64,000 nucleotides of DNA. It comes from Didymella arachidicola (lineage: Eukaryota > Ascomycota > Dothideomycetes > Pleosporales > Didymellaceae). The stretch lies in assembly GCA_016630955.3 (NCBI GenBank), contig CM049991.1, forward strand, positions 806,001 to 870,000. Direction: 5' to 3'. Below are positions 33,911 through 45,319 of the stretch, piece by piece (positions within the stretch are counted from its first letter, which is position 1; each line of letters starts with the position of its first letter). The translations under genes and the position numbers were made by a program. The notes beneath the pieces were generated by a model, which was not told the DNA's origin, searched no databases, and saw nothing but the letters and a program-made list of their open reading frames with translations.

Positions 33911-36900
33911 ATGCGTCTGATTAAGCGTTCGCGAGGCGGCGACTTGAAGCTAACGTCTTTCAACGATGATGATCTCCCTACGTACGCCATTCTTTCCCAC
34001 ACTTGGATCGAGGGTCAAGAGGTCACTTATAATGACTTCATGGATGGTACAGGTGGAGATAAGAGTGGGTACAACAAGATAAAGTTCTGTAGTGACCAAG
34101 CTGCCGCAGATGGCTATGACTACATTTGGATCGACACTTGCTGTACCAACAAGTCTGACAGTCAAGAGCTCAGCACAGCAATCAACTCTATGTTCCGTTG
34201 GTACCAGGGAGCAGCTGCTTGCTATGTGTACCTGTCGGATGTCTCGCTAGCAGATGAAGTCACCGATACGAAAGATCTCCCAACGAAGTCGCTGGAAGCA
34301 TTTCGACAAAGCCGGTGGTTTACTCGAGGCTGGACGTTGCAAGAGCTCCTGGCGCCAGCCACTGTTGCGTTTTTCTGCAATCAAGGCAGGTGGTTGGGGA
34401 ATAAGACAACTCTGGAGCAGGAGATACATGAGATTACACAAATTCCCGTTGGCGCACTGCAAGGATTAAGTCTCGATAAGTTTACCGTCGAAGAACAAAT
34501 AGGCTGGGTGGCAAAGCGTACAACAACTCTCAAAGAAGATAAAGTGTATTGCTTGCTGGGCATCTTTGGTGTATTTCTGCCGCTTATTTACGGAGAGGGA
34601 GAAGCATACGCTGAGATTCGGCTTAGAGAGGAGATACAGCGGCGTCAAGATGGGCATGGAGTTGAGAACTCGCAAGGTTTGTCTAGTAAGTTCTCTTCCA
34701 CCAAGGAAGTATTTCCTGTGCAATCTACTTGCCGCTAATACCTAGGTGCTGTTTAGTTTTCTCGTCCTTATCCTTCCCGCGAGACGAAAACTTTGTTGGC
34801 CGTGCTCCCGAGCTCTGGTCCCTTGAGCAGTCCCTACTTCAGTCGCATATGCACCGGCGTATGGCGATTTATGGACTCGGAGGGTGTGGAAAGTCAGCGC
34901 TCGCGATTGAGTTTGCATATCGTGCAATGTCAACACGGGGTCGACTAGTCTTCTGGGTACCTGCGATTAGTCAAGAAAGCTTTGACCTTGCATATTTGGA
35001 TATTGGGATTCGCCTCAACATACCAGGAATTGAAGATAATGGTGCGGATGTCAAGAAGCTTGTACGGGATTACTTGACCAAAAAGCTGGTAGGTCGCTGG
35101 CTGATGGTCATCGACAATGCCGATGATGAGGATATCTTACTGGGCACTACCAACAGCGGCACGAAGTCAATTCGATTGATGGACTACCTCCCAAGAAGTA
35201 ATAACGGAGCGATCCTTTACACCACCCGAAGTAGGAAAGTAGCTGTAGCTCTGACGCAGGAAAACGTCATTCAGCTGACTGATTTGGACAAACTCCGAGC
35301 TCGTCAGCTATTGTCGCACCGTCTGTCAAACCCGGCGTTACTCGACGACGAGACAGCTATTGGCAAATTACTTGAGGTGCTCACCTACCTTCCTCTTGCT
35401 ATTGTTCAAGCTGCCGCTTTCATCAACAATAACAGTGTGTCAATAAATGACTACATCTCGTTGTTCCAGGAAGCAGGCGCAAACGAAGAGCTGTTCCAAG
35501 AGTCATTTGTTGATCCTGGCAGGTACGAGGAGTTGGATAACAACATCGCCAGAACGTGGCATATCTCTTTTGATCAGATACGCAAGCAAGACCCACTTGC
35601 TGCACACTACCTTTCATTTATGGCTTGCATCAGCTGCATTAATATTCCCCAATCTCTGGTAGCTGGAGGATCCTCTTTAGTGCAGCAGACTAAAGCGCTG
35701 GGGACGTTGACTGGGTATGCATTCCTTACAGAGCGCCAGCAATCAGCCCAAGAAGCTGGTGTAGGCAGATCATTTGACATGCACCGGCTGGTACACATGG
35801 CATCCGTCTTATGGCTTGAGAAACACAAGATACACGCAACATGGATGAGAACAGCCGCAGCATGGCTTGGAAAACTACTGCCGTACGGTAGTCACAGAGA
35901 CATGAGAGTCTGGACGACGTACCTGCCCCACGCAATCCATGTGGCTAAAAGCCCTAGTATAAGTGGATCAGCAGTCGGTGTCTCACCTCTCGTCCGCTTA
36001 GGAATGTGCCAGGCGAGCCTTGGTCAATATGCAGCGGCAGAAACAACTCACCGAGAAGTAATGATGATTGAGGAGATGTCGGGTGGATCTGAGCATCTAG
36101 ACACCTTAACAAGCATGCAAGAACTAGGGGAAGCACTATATAACCGCGGCAAGTATGCTGAAGCTGAGGAATTGCATCGTAGAACACTAGCGATCAGCAA
36201 TAAAGTATTAGGCGATGAGAGCGCAGGTGCTTGGAGAAGCGTGAGTAACTTGGCAGTAACACTCAGCATCCAGGGAAAGTACATTGAGGCAGAAGAGTCC
36301 CATCGCGAAGCGCTAAGATTGAGCATGAAAGTATTTGGAGAAGAACACTCAAGTACGCTCAAAGGCATGAACAACTTGGCAGAAGTACTTGCTAGTCAGG
36401 AAAAATACGTTGAGGCAGAGGAATTGCATCGCAAAATTCTGAACATTAGAAAGCGGATGTTGGGGGAGGAGCATCCAAGCACGATGAACAGCATGAGCAA
36501 CTTGGCAGGAGCACTTTGCAACCAGGGAAAATATGCTGAGGCGAAGGAGATTCATTGCAATACGCTGAAGACAAGGATGAGGGTGCTCGGGGATATGCAT
36601 CCTGACACACTGTTAAGCATGCACCACATGGCACTAGTTCTTTGCGGACAGGGCGAATACGATGAAGCCGAAAAGATAGGCCGAAAGACGCTCGGAATGA
36701 GAGCAGAAGTGCTGGGAGCGAAGCATCCTAATACCCTTTTAAGCATGAGAAATCTTGCTTTTGTCCTTACAAAGCAGCTTCGTTACGATGAGGCCCGCTG
36801 TATCTACGAGCAAGCACAGAGCGTGTACAACACGGTCCTTGGTGAAGACCACCCATGGACTCGCACCTGTCAGCAACACTATCGCGATCTGATAGTTTTG

Positions 36901-37191
36901 CAAGAGCAAGACTTGACCCCGATGAAGAAGAAAGCCGAAGTCAAGGCAGTCGAAGAACGTTATGGAGGCAAAAACGAAACAGCGATCGCAATGCCGTTCA
37001 TGGAGTCGACTGCTTCTCATCCTCCGTTTGTAACTATCCCACGTGATGGGAATAGCAAGCACCTCAGCACTGCAGCGAAGCAGCCCGATTGGAGAGACCT
37101 TGCATGGCTAAAGCGCGCCAGACCAAGAGGGCTTCAACGCGCATCGATCTGGCTACGAGGCGAAAAGAATCTGCAAGAGTCACAGAGTTGA
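33911..37191 (+). CDS. HET-NB-ARC-TPR fungal NLR protein
   Basis: Two exons, 33911-34685 and 34757-37191 (71-nt intron), give 1069 residues without a break. The N-terminal HET domain (about 20-170) shows YAILSHTW, DYIWIDTCC and WFTRGWTLQELLAP, followed by VYCLLGIFGVFLPLIYGEG. The nucleotide-binding part has Walker A GLGGCGKS at 298-305, Walker B RWLMVIDNADD near 373, a TTRSR block and the LPLAIVQAAAFI motif. The C-terminus (about 673-973) holds around seven 42-residue kinesin-light-chain-type TPR units with YAEAEELHR cores. This is the layout of fungal NOD-like receptors in which TPRs sense and the HET domain triggers cell death in heterokaryon incompatibility or defence. All signature residues are kept, so it is probably functional. 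The TPR copies are clearly diverged rather than near-identical. Confidence 0.93.
35989..36875 (+). repeat. Array of ~126-bp units encoding kinesin-light-chain TPRs
   Basis: Within the NLR gene, about seven units of 42 codons repeat the pattern NLA...GKYxEAEELHRxxL...LGEEHPST. Neighbouring units share the core but differ at many positions, so the array is old or has not been recently homogenised. Confidence 0.8.
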
Positions 37192-37539
37192 AAATGTGGC
37201 TGGGCGCGTCTCAACTTCCTGTATCATCCAATCTCACACCTTTGATACAACTACCAACATGCCAGAGTACTGTCCCCTGGAGAGGCCGCTAGGGGTTAGG
37301 ATGTAGAGTCAGACTATGCATATGTGTGATATGAGGTCTTTGTATCATTTTTCTGATGCATTGCAAACGACACCAGATCTTGTCATGTATTCAATAATCG
37401 AGACGAAATAAATCACAAACTACACACATCAAATCAAGCACACCCAAACTCCCTTCCTCTCCTCTCTATCCAACTTCGCCGAGTCGAGCCGGCAAATCAC
37501 GATATCCACCACCACCATCTCCCCCATCCCTCTCCGTGT
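37192..37539. other. Convergent 3' region
   Basis: About 350 bases between the stop codons of the NLR gene (plus) and the long coiled-coil gene (minus). It should hold both polyadenylation regions; AATAAA-like sequence occurs near 37408 (GAAATAAATC). No gene seen. Confidence 0.55.
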
Positions 37540-40500
37540 TCACTTCGACCCATCTAGTTTCTCCGACTTCTTTGCCCCACGTGCCGGCAATATAGGTCGA
37601 GATCCACTCCCCGGTGAAGGCTTAGCTGCCCCATCCCTCGATTGCCCCGTTGCAGAACTGCGATCTGCACCTCCATCTCGACCCCTTCCGGACAACGATC
37701 CTCCCCTAGCTCCATTCTGCCCGCGTCCGCGTCCACGTCCACGTCCACGCCTCCCATTGTCACTACGTGTTCCAACCAGTCCTCCTGCTCCGCTGGACCC
37801 GCCAGACATGAATGGCAGTGGTTCAGTCCAGCCTATTGGCTGAGGTTGGTTTGGCGTTGGGCGTTGGTCTGCTGTGGGAGGTACTGGTTGAGGAGGGGCT
37901 GGTGAGCGTGGTGGTAGACATTGTTTTTTCTCTGGTTTTCCTTCGTAGGGGTTCTTTGCGCCCATACCACCCTGTTGTGCTGAGCGCGCTGGCTCAGATG
38001 ATTTCTTCTCGTTTCTCTTGTTGTTGAAAGATGTTATGAATCTTACGGCTTGCTCACTCTCGCCGAGCAAGCTGTGCAGGTGTGTTGCTGCTTGCGCCGG
38101 TTCTAGCGATAAAGCGGTCCTGATGATTTGCCTGAAGGGTTTCTCATCGGTACCCTCGGGGAGTAGGTTTGGAAGCTCTAAGAGCGCCCACTTTGTGATC
38201 TCCAGGTCCTGTGGTAGACCTGATGTTGCAGACTCTGCAAGTGGCGTTTCATTTGCTGACGCTGATGGCGATGCACTGTCCTGGTTGGCTTTGACAGTCC
38301 TCGTTTTAAGAGGACCAAGTGGCTCTCCTTGGTTGAGAGTGAAGGTGAGGTTCCCAATCGGAGACTCGACTGTTCTAGGCGTAGAAGGCTGGGGTGGGGG
38401 TCCTGCCTTCTTGTCGTTTCCTCTGCCTTGTCGAGACTTGCTACCTGTTGTGGTCTTGTCCATCTGCTCTGTCTTTTTATCATCTCCTTGGGGGTTCGAC
38501 ATCTCCATATCACGTTCTCGCACCTTCCATGGTGGTGTCTGGAGAAGAAGCTCGCTATCGTCTTCGTCTTCGCCCCAAAGGCTCTTCGCAAGACTCAGTG
38601 ATGGCTTTGGTTTCGACTCTGGCTTCAGAATGGTACCTTCCATGTTATTGTCTTTGGAAACAGCCGCCGTCGACTCTTCCTTGCCACGATCGTCGTTCTC
38701 GACCTTCTCCTCGACCTTCTCCTCGACCTTCTCTTTCTTGCCCTGATCATCTTCTTTGATCTCCGTGCCCGCGCTATCCATTTGTGCCCTCAGCTTAGCA
38801 TATTGCTCTCTCTCTTCCTTGGGGGTCATCCTCGAACTCTGCTCCTTCTTCTCCAGTTCCTCACGTTGCACCTTCTCAGCAGTGATCTTCCATTCCGGAT
38901 CGTGAGCCGGCTGCTGTGTGTACGGGCCAGTCCAATGGGGTGGGAACTTTGTTACGTATTTTCCTTTTCCTTCTTTGACATAACTTTTGGGTTCCCATAC
39001 TTTCTTCCATCCCTTGCATTTAGGGAGATGGTCGAGGGTGAACCTCCAATTCTCGGCATCGGTGAAGCTCGCTTCGCACTCGCTGCATGTGTTGTTCCCA
39101 GTCGGTCCTGCCGGCGCTGTATTTGGAACGCCAGGTGTAGTCCTACTGGTTCTCATAGGTGATGGTGTATAAGGCGGCCGGGAAGCGGAGAAATCGATTC
39201 CACTCTGAGGTGCTCTGTGTGGCCTTGTACTCATCCCTGAAGGTATGCTCGACCCTGGACCAGACCTAGGTGTGAACGAAGCTTTAGTTGCATCAAGTTT
39301 CTTCCGTGGATTAGGAGGAGAGGTAAAATCGAGCTTTGCTGGCGCTGGTCGGCGGGTGCCCATTCCCTGTAGATCTGGAGCGGCAGTTTCAGAATCGCGA
39401 AGTGGCATCTGGGAAGCGGTCAAATCGTCGCCTTGTGCAGAGGTACCAACATATTGTGGAGACGTATCAGCCAGTTTGTCAAGCGCTTGTTCGTGTGCTG
39501 GTGCTTCATCTTGCTTTGCATCTTCCTCGTTTGATGATATCCCCTCTGCATCGGCCGCTGGTGTCGAATCGTTCACTCCAGTAGGTTTGGTACCACTGTT
39601 CTCAGGCTGTACGTCGGGTGTCATCGATCCCCGCTGTTGTGACTTTGCCACTTCTAGCTGCTTCGCCTTCGCCTCCTCGGGCTGTTCTGCCAGTCGCTTG
39701 CTCCTGGACTCACAGTCACTGAGCTTGCCTTGCATATCACTCATTTGTCCGCGGAGATCCTCATTCACTGTTTGGAGACCGGCAATCTGCTGTTGTAATG
39801 CTGATGTATACTTAGCGTCCCCTTTCAACTTGCGGATGAGAGCTTCGCAATCGTCGAGCTTAATTTGTCGGGCTTCCAGCTCTTTTCGAAGTACCTCTAC
39901 TTCTACTTTAAGATCTTCCAAGCGTTTTCGATCCTGAACTTGCTGATCCTGCAGCTCTTTGATAGTGTCGTTGTCTCCAGCAGCATCTTTCTCCAATTCG
40001 TTGATCGTTTTCTCAGCGACTGCCAATTCATCTACGGAATCGTTTCTTTCTTGAGTTATGATCTCGCATTCTTTCTCAAAGAATTGAATCCTCAAATTCA
40101 AGTCCTTGACTTTTTTCTCAGACTCTTCCAAGCCTTTCTTGTGGCGACTGTCATTCGTGTTTCCTTCATTCTCGCGAAGCTTGACTTGCTGTTGGAGGTC
40201 CTTGACCTGCTTCTGTAGTGCATCTTTGGCCTCACGCTCCGACTTCAACTCTTCACTGTCGCGTTTGCGGGCTTCCTCGCACATTTGGAGCTTCGTGGTT
40301 TCCGTCTCGTCTGTGTCTGTCTGGATATTGGCATCGTGATAGTTCTTAGAGGCCGCCTTCTCGACCTTCTTCAGCTGCTGCTGCAACTCGCTGATCAGCG
40401 CCTGAGAATCGGGTTTTTCTGCCGCAAGCCAGGCCTCAAGTCTCTCGGCACGTTGCTGATCAGCAATCATATCATTGGCCATGCTGCACGATTTTGCTTC

Positions 40501-41958
40501 AACCTCGTGGAGTATGGTGTGCATGTCTGCATCGTTCTGCGTCTGTAAAGATGAGATCTGGTCGTGCAAGGTTGCCACCTGGGTTTCCAGACTCGAGTTC
40601 TCTACAGCTGATATCGAAAGCTGTTGCTCTAAGCTCTCGTTCCTTGCCAAAGCACTGGCTAACCTGACTTGTAGCATCTCAATTTCCTCGGAGGACTCGG
40701 TGCTCGCCATGTCGTCGCCCTGTGCACGCGACAGAACCTTGCCCTTAGCCTCGTCCTTAAGATACTGGGCCTCTTGGAGTTTTCGTTTCAGCTTGTCATT
40801 TTCGTCATTCAGGTTTCTGATCTCCCTGGCTTTTTCGTCGTTGCTAAATTCGAGTTTCCTCATCTCATCAACATCTCGTTCTTTGACGCTGTCAAGCTGC
40901 TCCTTGGAGACAGACTGGACGTCAGCATACATGGGATTACCATCGATCTTCTTTTGTAATTTAGAGTTCTTTTTTGCGAGTTCCTTGATATCATCTTCCA
41001 AGCGGCGGTTTGCCCGCAAGGCATCGCTGAGCTCGCGTGCGGTTCTATCATGGGCTGCCTTTCCATCCTTCTTTTCAGACTTCAACAGTTCAATGGTCTC
41101 TTCGAGCCCCTGCATTTTGTCTTCTAGAGCTCTTATTTCCGTTTCGCGCTCAATGGCCTGAGTACGCGCTGCATCACGCTGGCCTTGTAGTTTACGCAGG
41201 CGCTCATCCTCAGAAGCTGAAGCGGATGTACTCTTGGGACACTCCCTAGCCTCTTGAAGAGAACTTTTGGTTTCAGCAAAATCCTTGGTTGCGTCTGCAG
41301 AAGGCGGTGCAGGAGTGTTTGATGGTGTTGTAGCCACCGTCGGCAACGTAGGACGCGTATCTATCCTGGAATTTCGTGGCTGTAAAACCATAGTGAGGTT
41401 GGCATATGATGCGACCGGGACATCAGTCAGTGATCTTGCATCTTGCATCACATTTTTGACTGGATTTCCACGTGCATTGTCATCGTGCGCAGCTGCTACG
41501 AGCTTCGGGCGTTTACAGCAACACGCCTGGACAAGCCAAATCAAGCCGGCGGCGAAGAAAGCCGTTAACCAGATTGCTGCCCAAGGATCAGCTTGGACAG
41601 GTGGACTTGACTGGCGAAGGGTCAGAGCTTGGTTCCATGGTTTCCCAGGTGTGTAGGAGACAGTATCCGGATGGCCCCAGATCGATGGGACAGGAATGTT
41701 CGGAGCTGGCGGTAGCGGAGAGGGCATTTCTACATAAGTTAGAATGTCTTCAAGCGTCGGTTGCTCATCTTTGTCAAATTCGTTATGGACATGCGGTTCT
41801 GGAGGAGGTGCATCGATCGTGCCGGCAAGTAACGGTGGTCCCCATAAAAGTCCGGCAAAAAGAGTTATGCCACCAAACACGAACCAAACCCCTTGGATAT
41901 GTTGCCAGTTCATGGCTGTATTGACCGCATTGGCCACTGCTTGTGCGATGAAATCCAT
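37540..41958 (-). CDS. Unrecognised 1472-residue two-helix coiled-coil protein with RG-rich tail
   Basis: One uninterrupted exon. I do not recognise the family. Two hydrophobic helices lie near the N-terminus (about 23-45 and 126-147), separated by a Pro-rich loop and followed by CCCKRPK, a possible palmitoylation and basic stop. From about 250 to 790 runs a long, charged, heptad-rich region, almost surely coiled coil. A disordered Pro/Ser/Thr-rich part follows. Near 958-980 is a Cys/His cluster (CSECEASF...HLPKC) with C-x2-C...H-x3-C spacing that could bind zinc. Next come acidic-basic low-complexity segments and, near 1394-1440, an RG-rich stretch (GRGRGRGRG, RGG, SGRGRDGG) of the RNA-binding type. 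The whole suggests a membrane-anchored tether or scaffold with an RNA-binding tail. The function is unknown. Confidence 0.8.
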   Translation of the reverse strand: MDFIAQAVANAVNTAMNWQHIQGVWFVFGGITLFAGLLWGPPLLAGTIDAPPPEPHVHNEFDKDEQPTLEDILTYVEMPSPLPPAPNIPVPSIWGHPDTVSYTPGKPWNQALTLRQSSPPVQADPWAAIWLTAFFAAGLIWLVQACCCKRPKLVAAAHDDNARGNPVKNVMQDARSLTDVPVASYANLTMVLQPRNSRIDTRPTLPTVATTPSNTPAPPSADATKDFAETKSSLQEARECPKSTSASASEDERLRKLQGQRDAARTQAIERETEIRALEDKMQGLEETIELLKSEKKDGKAAHDRTARELSDALRANRRLEDDIKELAKKNSKLQKKIDGNPMYADVQSVSKEQLDSVKERDVDEMRKLEFSNDEKAREIRNLNDENDKLKRKLQEAQYLKDEAKGKVLSRAQGDDMASTESSEEIEMLQVRLASALARNESLEQQLSISAVENSSLETQVATLHDQISSLQTQNDADMHTILHEVEAKSCSMANDMIADQQRAERLEAWLAAEKPDSQALISELQQQLKKVEKAASKNYHDANIQTDTDETETTKLQMCEEARKRDSEELKSEREAKDALQKQVKDLQQQVKLRENEGNTNDSRHKKGLEESEKKVKDLNLRIQFFEKECEIITQERNDSVDELAVAEKTINELEKDAAGDNDTIKELQDQQVQDRKRLEDLKVEVEVLRKELEARQIKLDDCEALIRKLKGDAKYTSALQQQIAGLQTVNEDLRGQMSDMQGKLSDCESRSKRLAEQPEEAKAKQLEVAKSQQRGSMTPDVQPENSGTKPTGVNDSTPAADAEGISSNEEDAKQDEAPAHEQALDKLADTSPQYVGTSAQGDDLTASQMPLRDSETAAPDLQGMGTRRPAPAKLDFTSPPNPRKKLDATKASFTPRSGPGSSIPSGMSTRPHRAPQSGIDFSASRPPYTPSPMRTSRTTPGVPNTAPAGPTGNNTCSECEASFTDAENWRFTLDHLPKCKGWKKVWEPKSYVKEGKGKYVTKFPPHWTGPYTQQPAHDPEWKITAEKVQREELEKKEQSSRMTPKEEREQYAKLRAQMDSAGTEIKEDDQGKKEKVEEKVEEKVENDDRGKEESTAAVSKDNNMEGTILKPESKPKPSLSLAKSLWGEDEDDSELLLQTPPWKVRERDMEMSNPQGDDKKTEQMDKTTTGSKSRQGRGNDKKAGPPPQPSTPRTVESPIGNLTFTLNQGEPLGPLKTRTVKANQDSASPSASANETPLAESATSGLPQDLEITKWALLELPNLLPEGTDEKPFRQIIRTALSLEPAQAATHLHSLLGESEQAVRFITSFNNKRNEKKSSEPARSAQQGGMGAKNPYEGKPEKKQCLPPRSPAPPQPVPPTADQRPTPNQPQPIGWTEPLPFMSGGSSGAGGLVGTRSDNGRRGRGRGRGRGQNGARGGSLSGRGRDGGADRSSATGQSRDGAAKPSPGSGSRPILPARGAKKSEKLDGSK

Positions 41959-42306
41959 GGCGGCTTCTAAACGGACGACAAGTCCGATCCTCTAGTTGTT
42001 GGTGCTCGATATGTGGATATCTCAATATCTGCTTCAATTAGCTATAAATGCGTGAGTGTGTTGCTCCCTGAGCGCAATGTAGTCAGCGAAATTGACTCTT
42101 AGAGATTAGATATCAGCGTGCCTTCAGCTTTTCACTCAGCGTGGGCGAGTTTCATTGGGACTAAGCATTGTTGTTTCCGGGACAGATGTCCTTTGTGACC
42201 ACTTACGTCAAAGAAGAGCGACGGCACGCAACACAAGAGGCCAACGCCATGTGAACAATGCCGAGTCGCGCCGCCGACAAATAAAGCGGTCGTGCAAAGT
42301 CTTTGT
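41959..42306. other. Intergenic region upstream of the coiled-coil gene
   Basis: About 350 bases between the start of the coiled-coil gene and the 3' end of the GH36 gene, both on the minus strand. It should contain the coiled-coil gene's promoter. Nothing else is seen. Confidence 0.5.
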
Positions 42307-45054
42307 TCACCGGATGACAACCTCCACAGCTACTTCGTTGCTCCAAGAGGCCTTTGAGCCGCTTTCCTTCCAGGCTCTTATTGTGTCTATTTCGAGCACA
42401 TTCTCGCTCGTGTCGCTGACCTTGACACAATGTTTAGCGATAGGTCTTCCAAAGATCAAAGCCATAACATCATCATCCAGGTTGCGATACTTCAGGTCGG
42501 AAATGTAAAGCCCTTCAGTATGTTAGCCTCATCAAACGCAGCATCGGAGGTGAACAAGGTGCATACCATATGTGCCAAGCACCTTCAGGGACGTCCAGAC
42601 TCTGAGACGGCCTGACGAACGGTCAACATAGCTGTCGGTATTCACGATTGCTGCAGCTCCTGTCATCTTGCCCAGAATACCCAAGTTGGCTACCTGTACG
42701 TCATCTGGGCCCTTCACGTCATGAGTACGCTTGAGCTTGAAGGTCTGCAATGGGAAGGCGGAGAGTATCTCCCATCCTCGTGTTGGCAGTTCCAGATGGA
42801 CAAAGGCATTGCCACCTTCGATGCTGGTTGGTTTGGTGACTTGCCCACTAGTATGGTTTCTGATAATGTATGTGCCCTTCTCAGCACCAGGGAATGAGTC
42901 AAGTCCGACCAACTCGGACAGTGGGCGCTGTGTGCAGTTGAAGATGCCCAGGATGCTGATGCCGCTATGAGCCATTCCAACGTATGTAGCAACTTTCAGC
43001 AACACCGGGTCGTCGTACGAGTTGTAGGCTGATGTGCTTGTGCCGACAGTGTGGGGCCGGAGAATGACAGTGCTATCGCGAGGTGTGTTTCCTGCCATCT
43101 GTCCAATGAGGTTGATGTCATGCTGTCCGGGTACATCAGTGATGTAGATTGGTCCACCAGATACGCAACGTCCTGCGGCATGAAACGAGGCATAATCGTG
43201 CGATGTCTGGAACATGTCCCAGTCTGGAAGAATGTTGAGGTATTGGTTAAGAATAGCGTTGTGCGCGTTGCAGAAGATGTGCCAGGGGTGAGAAGCTGGG
43301 ACTTCGGGGAAGAAGTCATCCGAATTACGGAGCAGTATCCGCGGCATGTTGGAGCGCAGCTGTGAGTGGAAGATCATCTGTGGTGACTGAGACATGCACG
43401 AGATAGCCCTAGCAGAGAAGCAGCGAAGCTGTGCAATGTTCCACGCATCTTGATAAGATTTGATCAGTTTCCGGCGATCCGTGGCATTGTCCAGCTCGTC
43501 GAGGAAGAATTGGGCATCAGTCTTAACCGAGTCGATACCGGCGGAACTGAGAAATTGGTAGAAGTCCTTGTAAAAGCGACTGACGTCTTCTTCAGCGACC
43601 ACAGTGAACTTCCCTCCAGATACGCCGTCCTTCTTCTGGACAACGGTAGTCTTGTATTCTTTCGCGATCTTACCTTCTGGTGCGATGCCGCCCCAGTAAC
43701 CGAAAAGCGCATGCCATACTGCGATATGCTTGATGTTCTTGTACCTTTCACGGATATCACCGACCGTTGCTTTAAGGCCCCGAGGGAATCCATGCTTGGT
43801 TGCTTCAAATTCGACCCAAGCGTTCTTGAACTGATCTCCGCCTTCGTGATTCTTGGCTTGTTAGCACCTGCACCATCTTACCACATCCTGTACATACCAG
43901 GGACTGCCAGTTGTCATCAATGATGAGATTGCTGATGTTGATCTCGTTCTTTGCCAAAGACTCCAATGCATCGAACAGCTTCTGTTCTGTGAGATTTTGC
44001 CCAATGCCATTCCAGGTGCAATACGAAAGCTCGTCATCTAAGACTAATCAGCATGGATGCGCTGTGAAAGTCGCTCAGATGACTTACACCAGTTTTCCAA
44101 CCATTCCGGCTTGAAGTCGTCTGCCAGCGCCTTGAGTTCAAGCTCTGTTTCTTCGGCCTCCGCGCCGTACTTCATAACTAGCTTCCTTGCATGGTACATC
44201 ACAGCTGCTATTGCATGATTCAGATCTTTTCCAACAGAGGCGACCAGCCGAGAAACACCATCCTCCTCACTGTCATTGCGTGACCGGATAACAATCCGCC
44301 CTTCTCCATCATGGCTCAAGGTTGTCAGTACATCATCCACACCACTGATTGCCAGGACGACCAAATGGGATCCATCTTCGCGTTCAAAAGTAGCGAGGAT
44401 AGCGTCTTTGTCAGGCTGAAAGTGGTTCTTGCCCTGTCTTGGGGCCAACCAAGGGCTCCACAAACGGACCAAGGCAAACCAGCGCTTGAAATCTAGCGGT
44501 CTGCCCAGACTGTTATAGGAGTATCCAGAAGTGGACCCGGACGCCGCGTTGACAGGACTCGTGATAGACCAGAGCAGCGTCTCGGGCGAGTCACTTTGCT
44601 CTTTCCCGATCTTCAGATACGAGGGTAGTTCATCCATGTAATGTGTCAGATCATCACTCAGTGCATGCTGCGACTGGTAAATGAGGCGACCGTCTGATGT
44701 GGAGAACTGCTCGTTAGCCCACTTCCATGGTTCATCTTCGCTGGCTCGGAACGTGATAGTGTACGACAAGGAGCCGCCATGCTTGGGACGTCCCGGCAGG
44801 TCAATCGTGAAGAATTGTCGGCGGACATTCGTCTGGCTGGCTTTCACAACCGTAAGGGAAGGCTCCGGCGCTGGTCTGAGGCTTAGACTGGTCCATTTCT
44901 CTTTGTCATGGAGGTTGTGCCATATCGCAGCCTCCCACTCCTTCTCTGATCCTGCTGAGCTCTCGATCAAGACAGTAAACTTGACGGTCGTCTTGTTCAG
45001 AGGTATCGTCGTAGTCTGGCCTAAGGGAGGATGGCATGTAAGTGCAGCGTACAT
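42307..45054 (-). CDS. GH36 raffinose-synthase/Sip1-like alpha-galactosidase
   Basis: Four exons, 45054-44088, 44037-43898, 43851-42567 and 42512-42307 (introns 50, 46 and 54 nt), give 865 residues. The family is the seed-imbibition/raffinose-synthase branch of glycoside hydrolase family 36. Its signatures are clear: CTWNGIGQ and LIIDDNWQSL before the second intron (to residue 369), VKTDAQ with the likely nucleophile Asp481, and DWDMFQTSHDYASFHAAGRCVSGGPIYITD near the acid/base position. The N-terminal ~320 residues form the beta-sandwich domain and the last ~200 a C-terminal sheet. There is no signal peptide, so it is probably cytosolic. Plant members act as alkaline alpha-galactosidases or galactosyltransferases; the fungal substrate is not settled. 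The gene shares a 265-base divergent promoter with the mitochondrial tyrosyl-tRNA synthetase gene. Confidence 0.92.
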
Positions 45055-45319
45055 GTTAGCGATGTGGGCGAAGATGGGCTATGGGAAATGTGTGGGGGGC
45101 AGATGCACAGTTGAAGACTAGGATGGACAGATCGTATTGAGGAATAAGTGAGGAATCACGCAACGAAATAGTGTCGATGCATTCTAGACTAGGAAGGCAG
45201 GTGACGTGGTGCATGGTGCAGTTGCGGTGCGGAGGTGCTCGGGGAAGCCGCGGTCTGTGCGTGATTGATCGTCACTTTGAAGATGGAAGTCGCATTTTGC
45301 GCCAGAGCCATTGACAGCG
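45055..45319. promoter_or_regulatory. Short bidirectional promoter
   Basis: Only 265 bases separate the start codons of the GH36 gene (minus) and the mitochondrial TyrRS gene (plus), so both leaders and promoters must lie here. No clear TATA box is seen. Confidence 0.6.

Noticed and set aside
38018..38746. 242-codon plus frame antisense to the coiled-coil gene
   Set aside because: Ser/Leu/Phe-rich mirror of the Glu/Lys-rich coding strand; other similar antisense frames there have the same cause.
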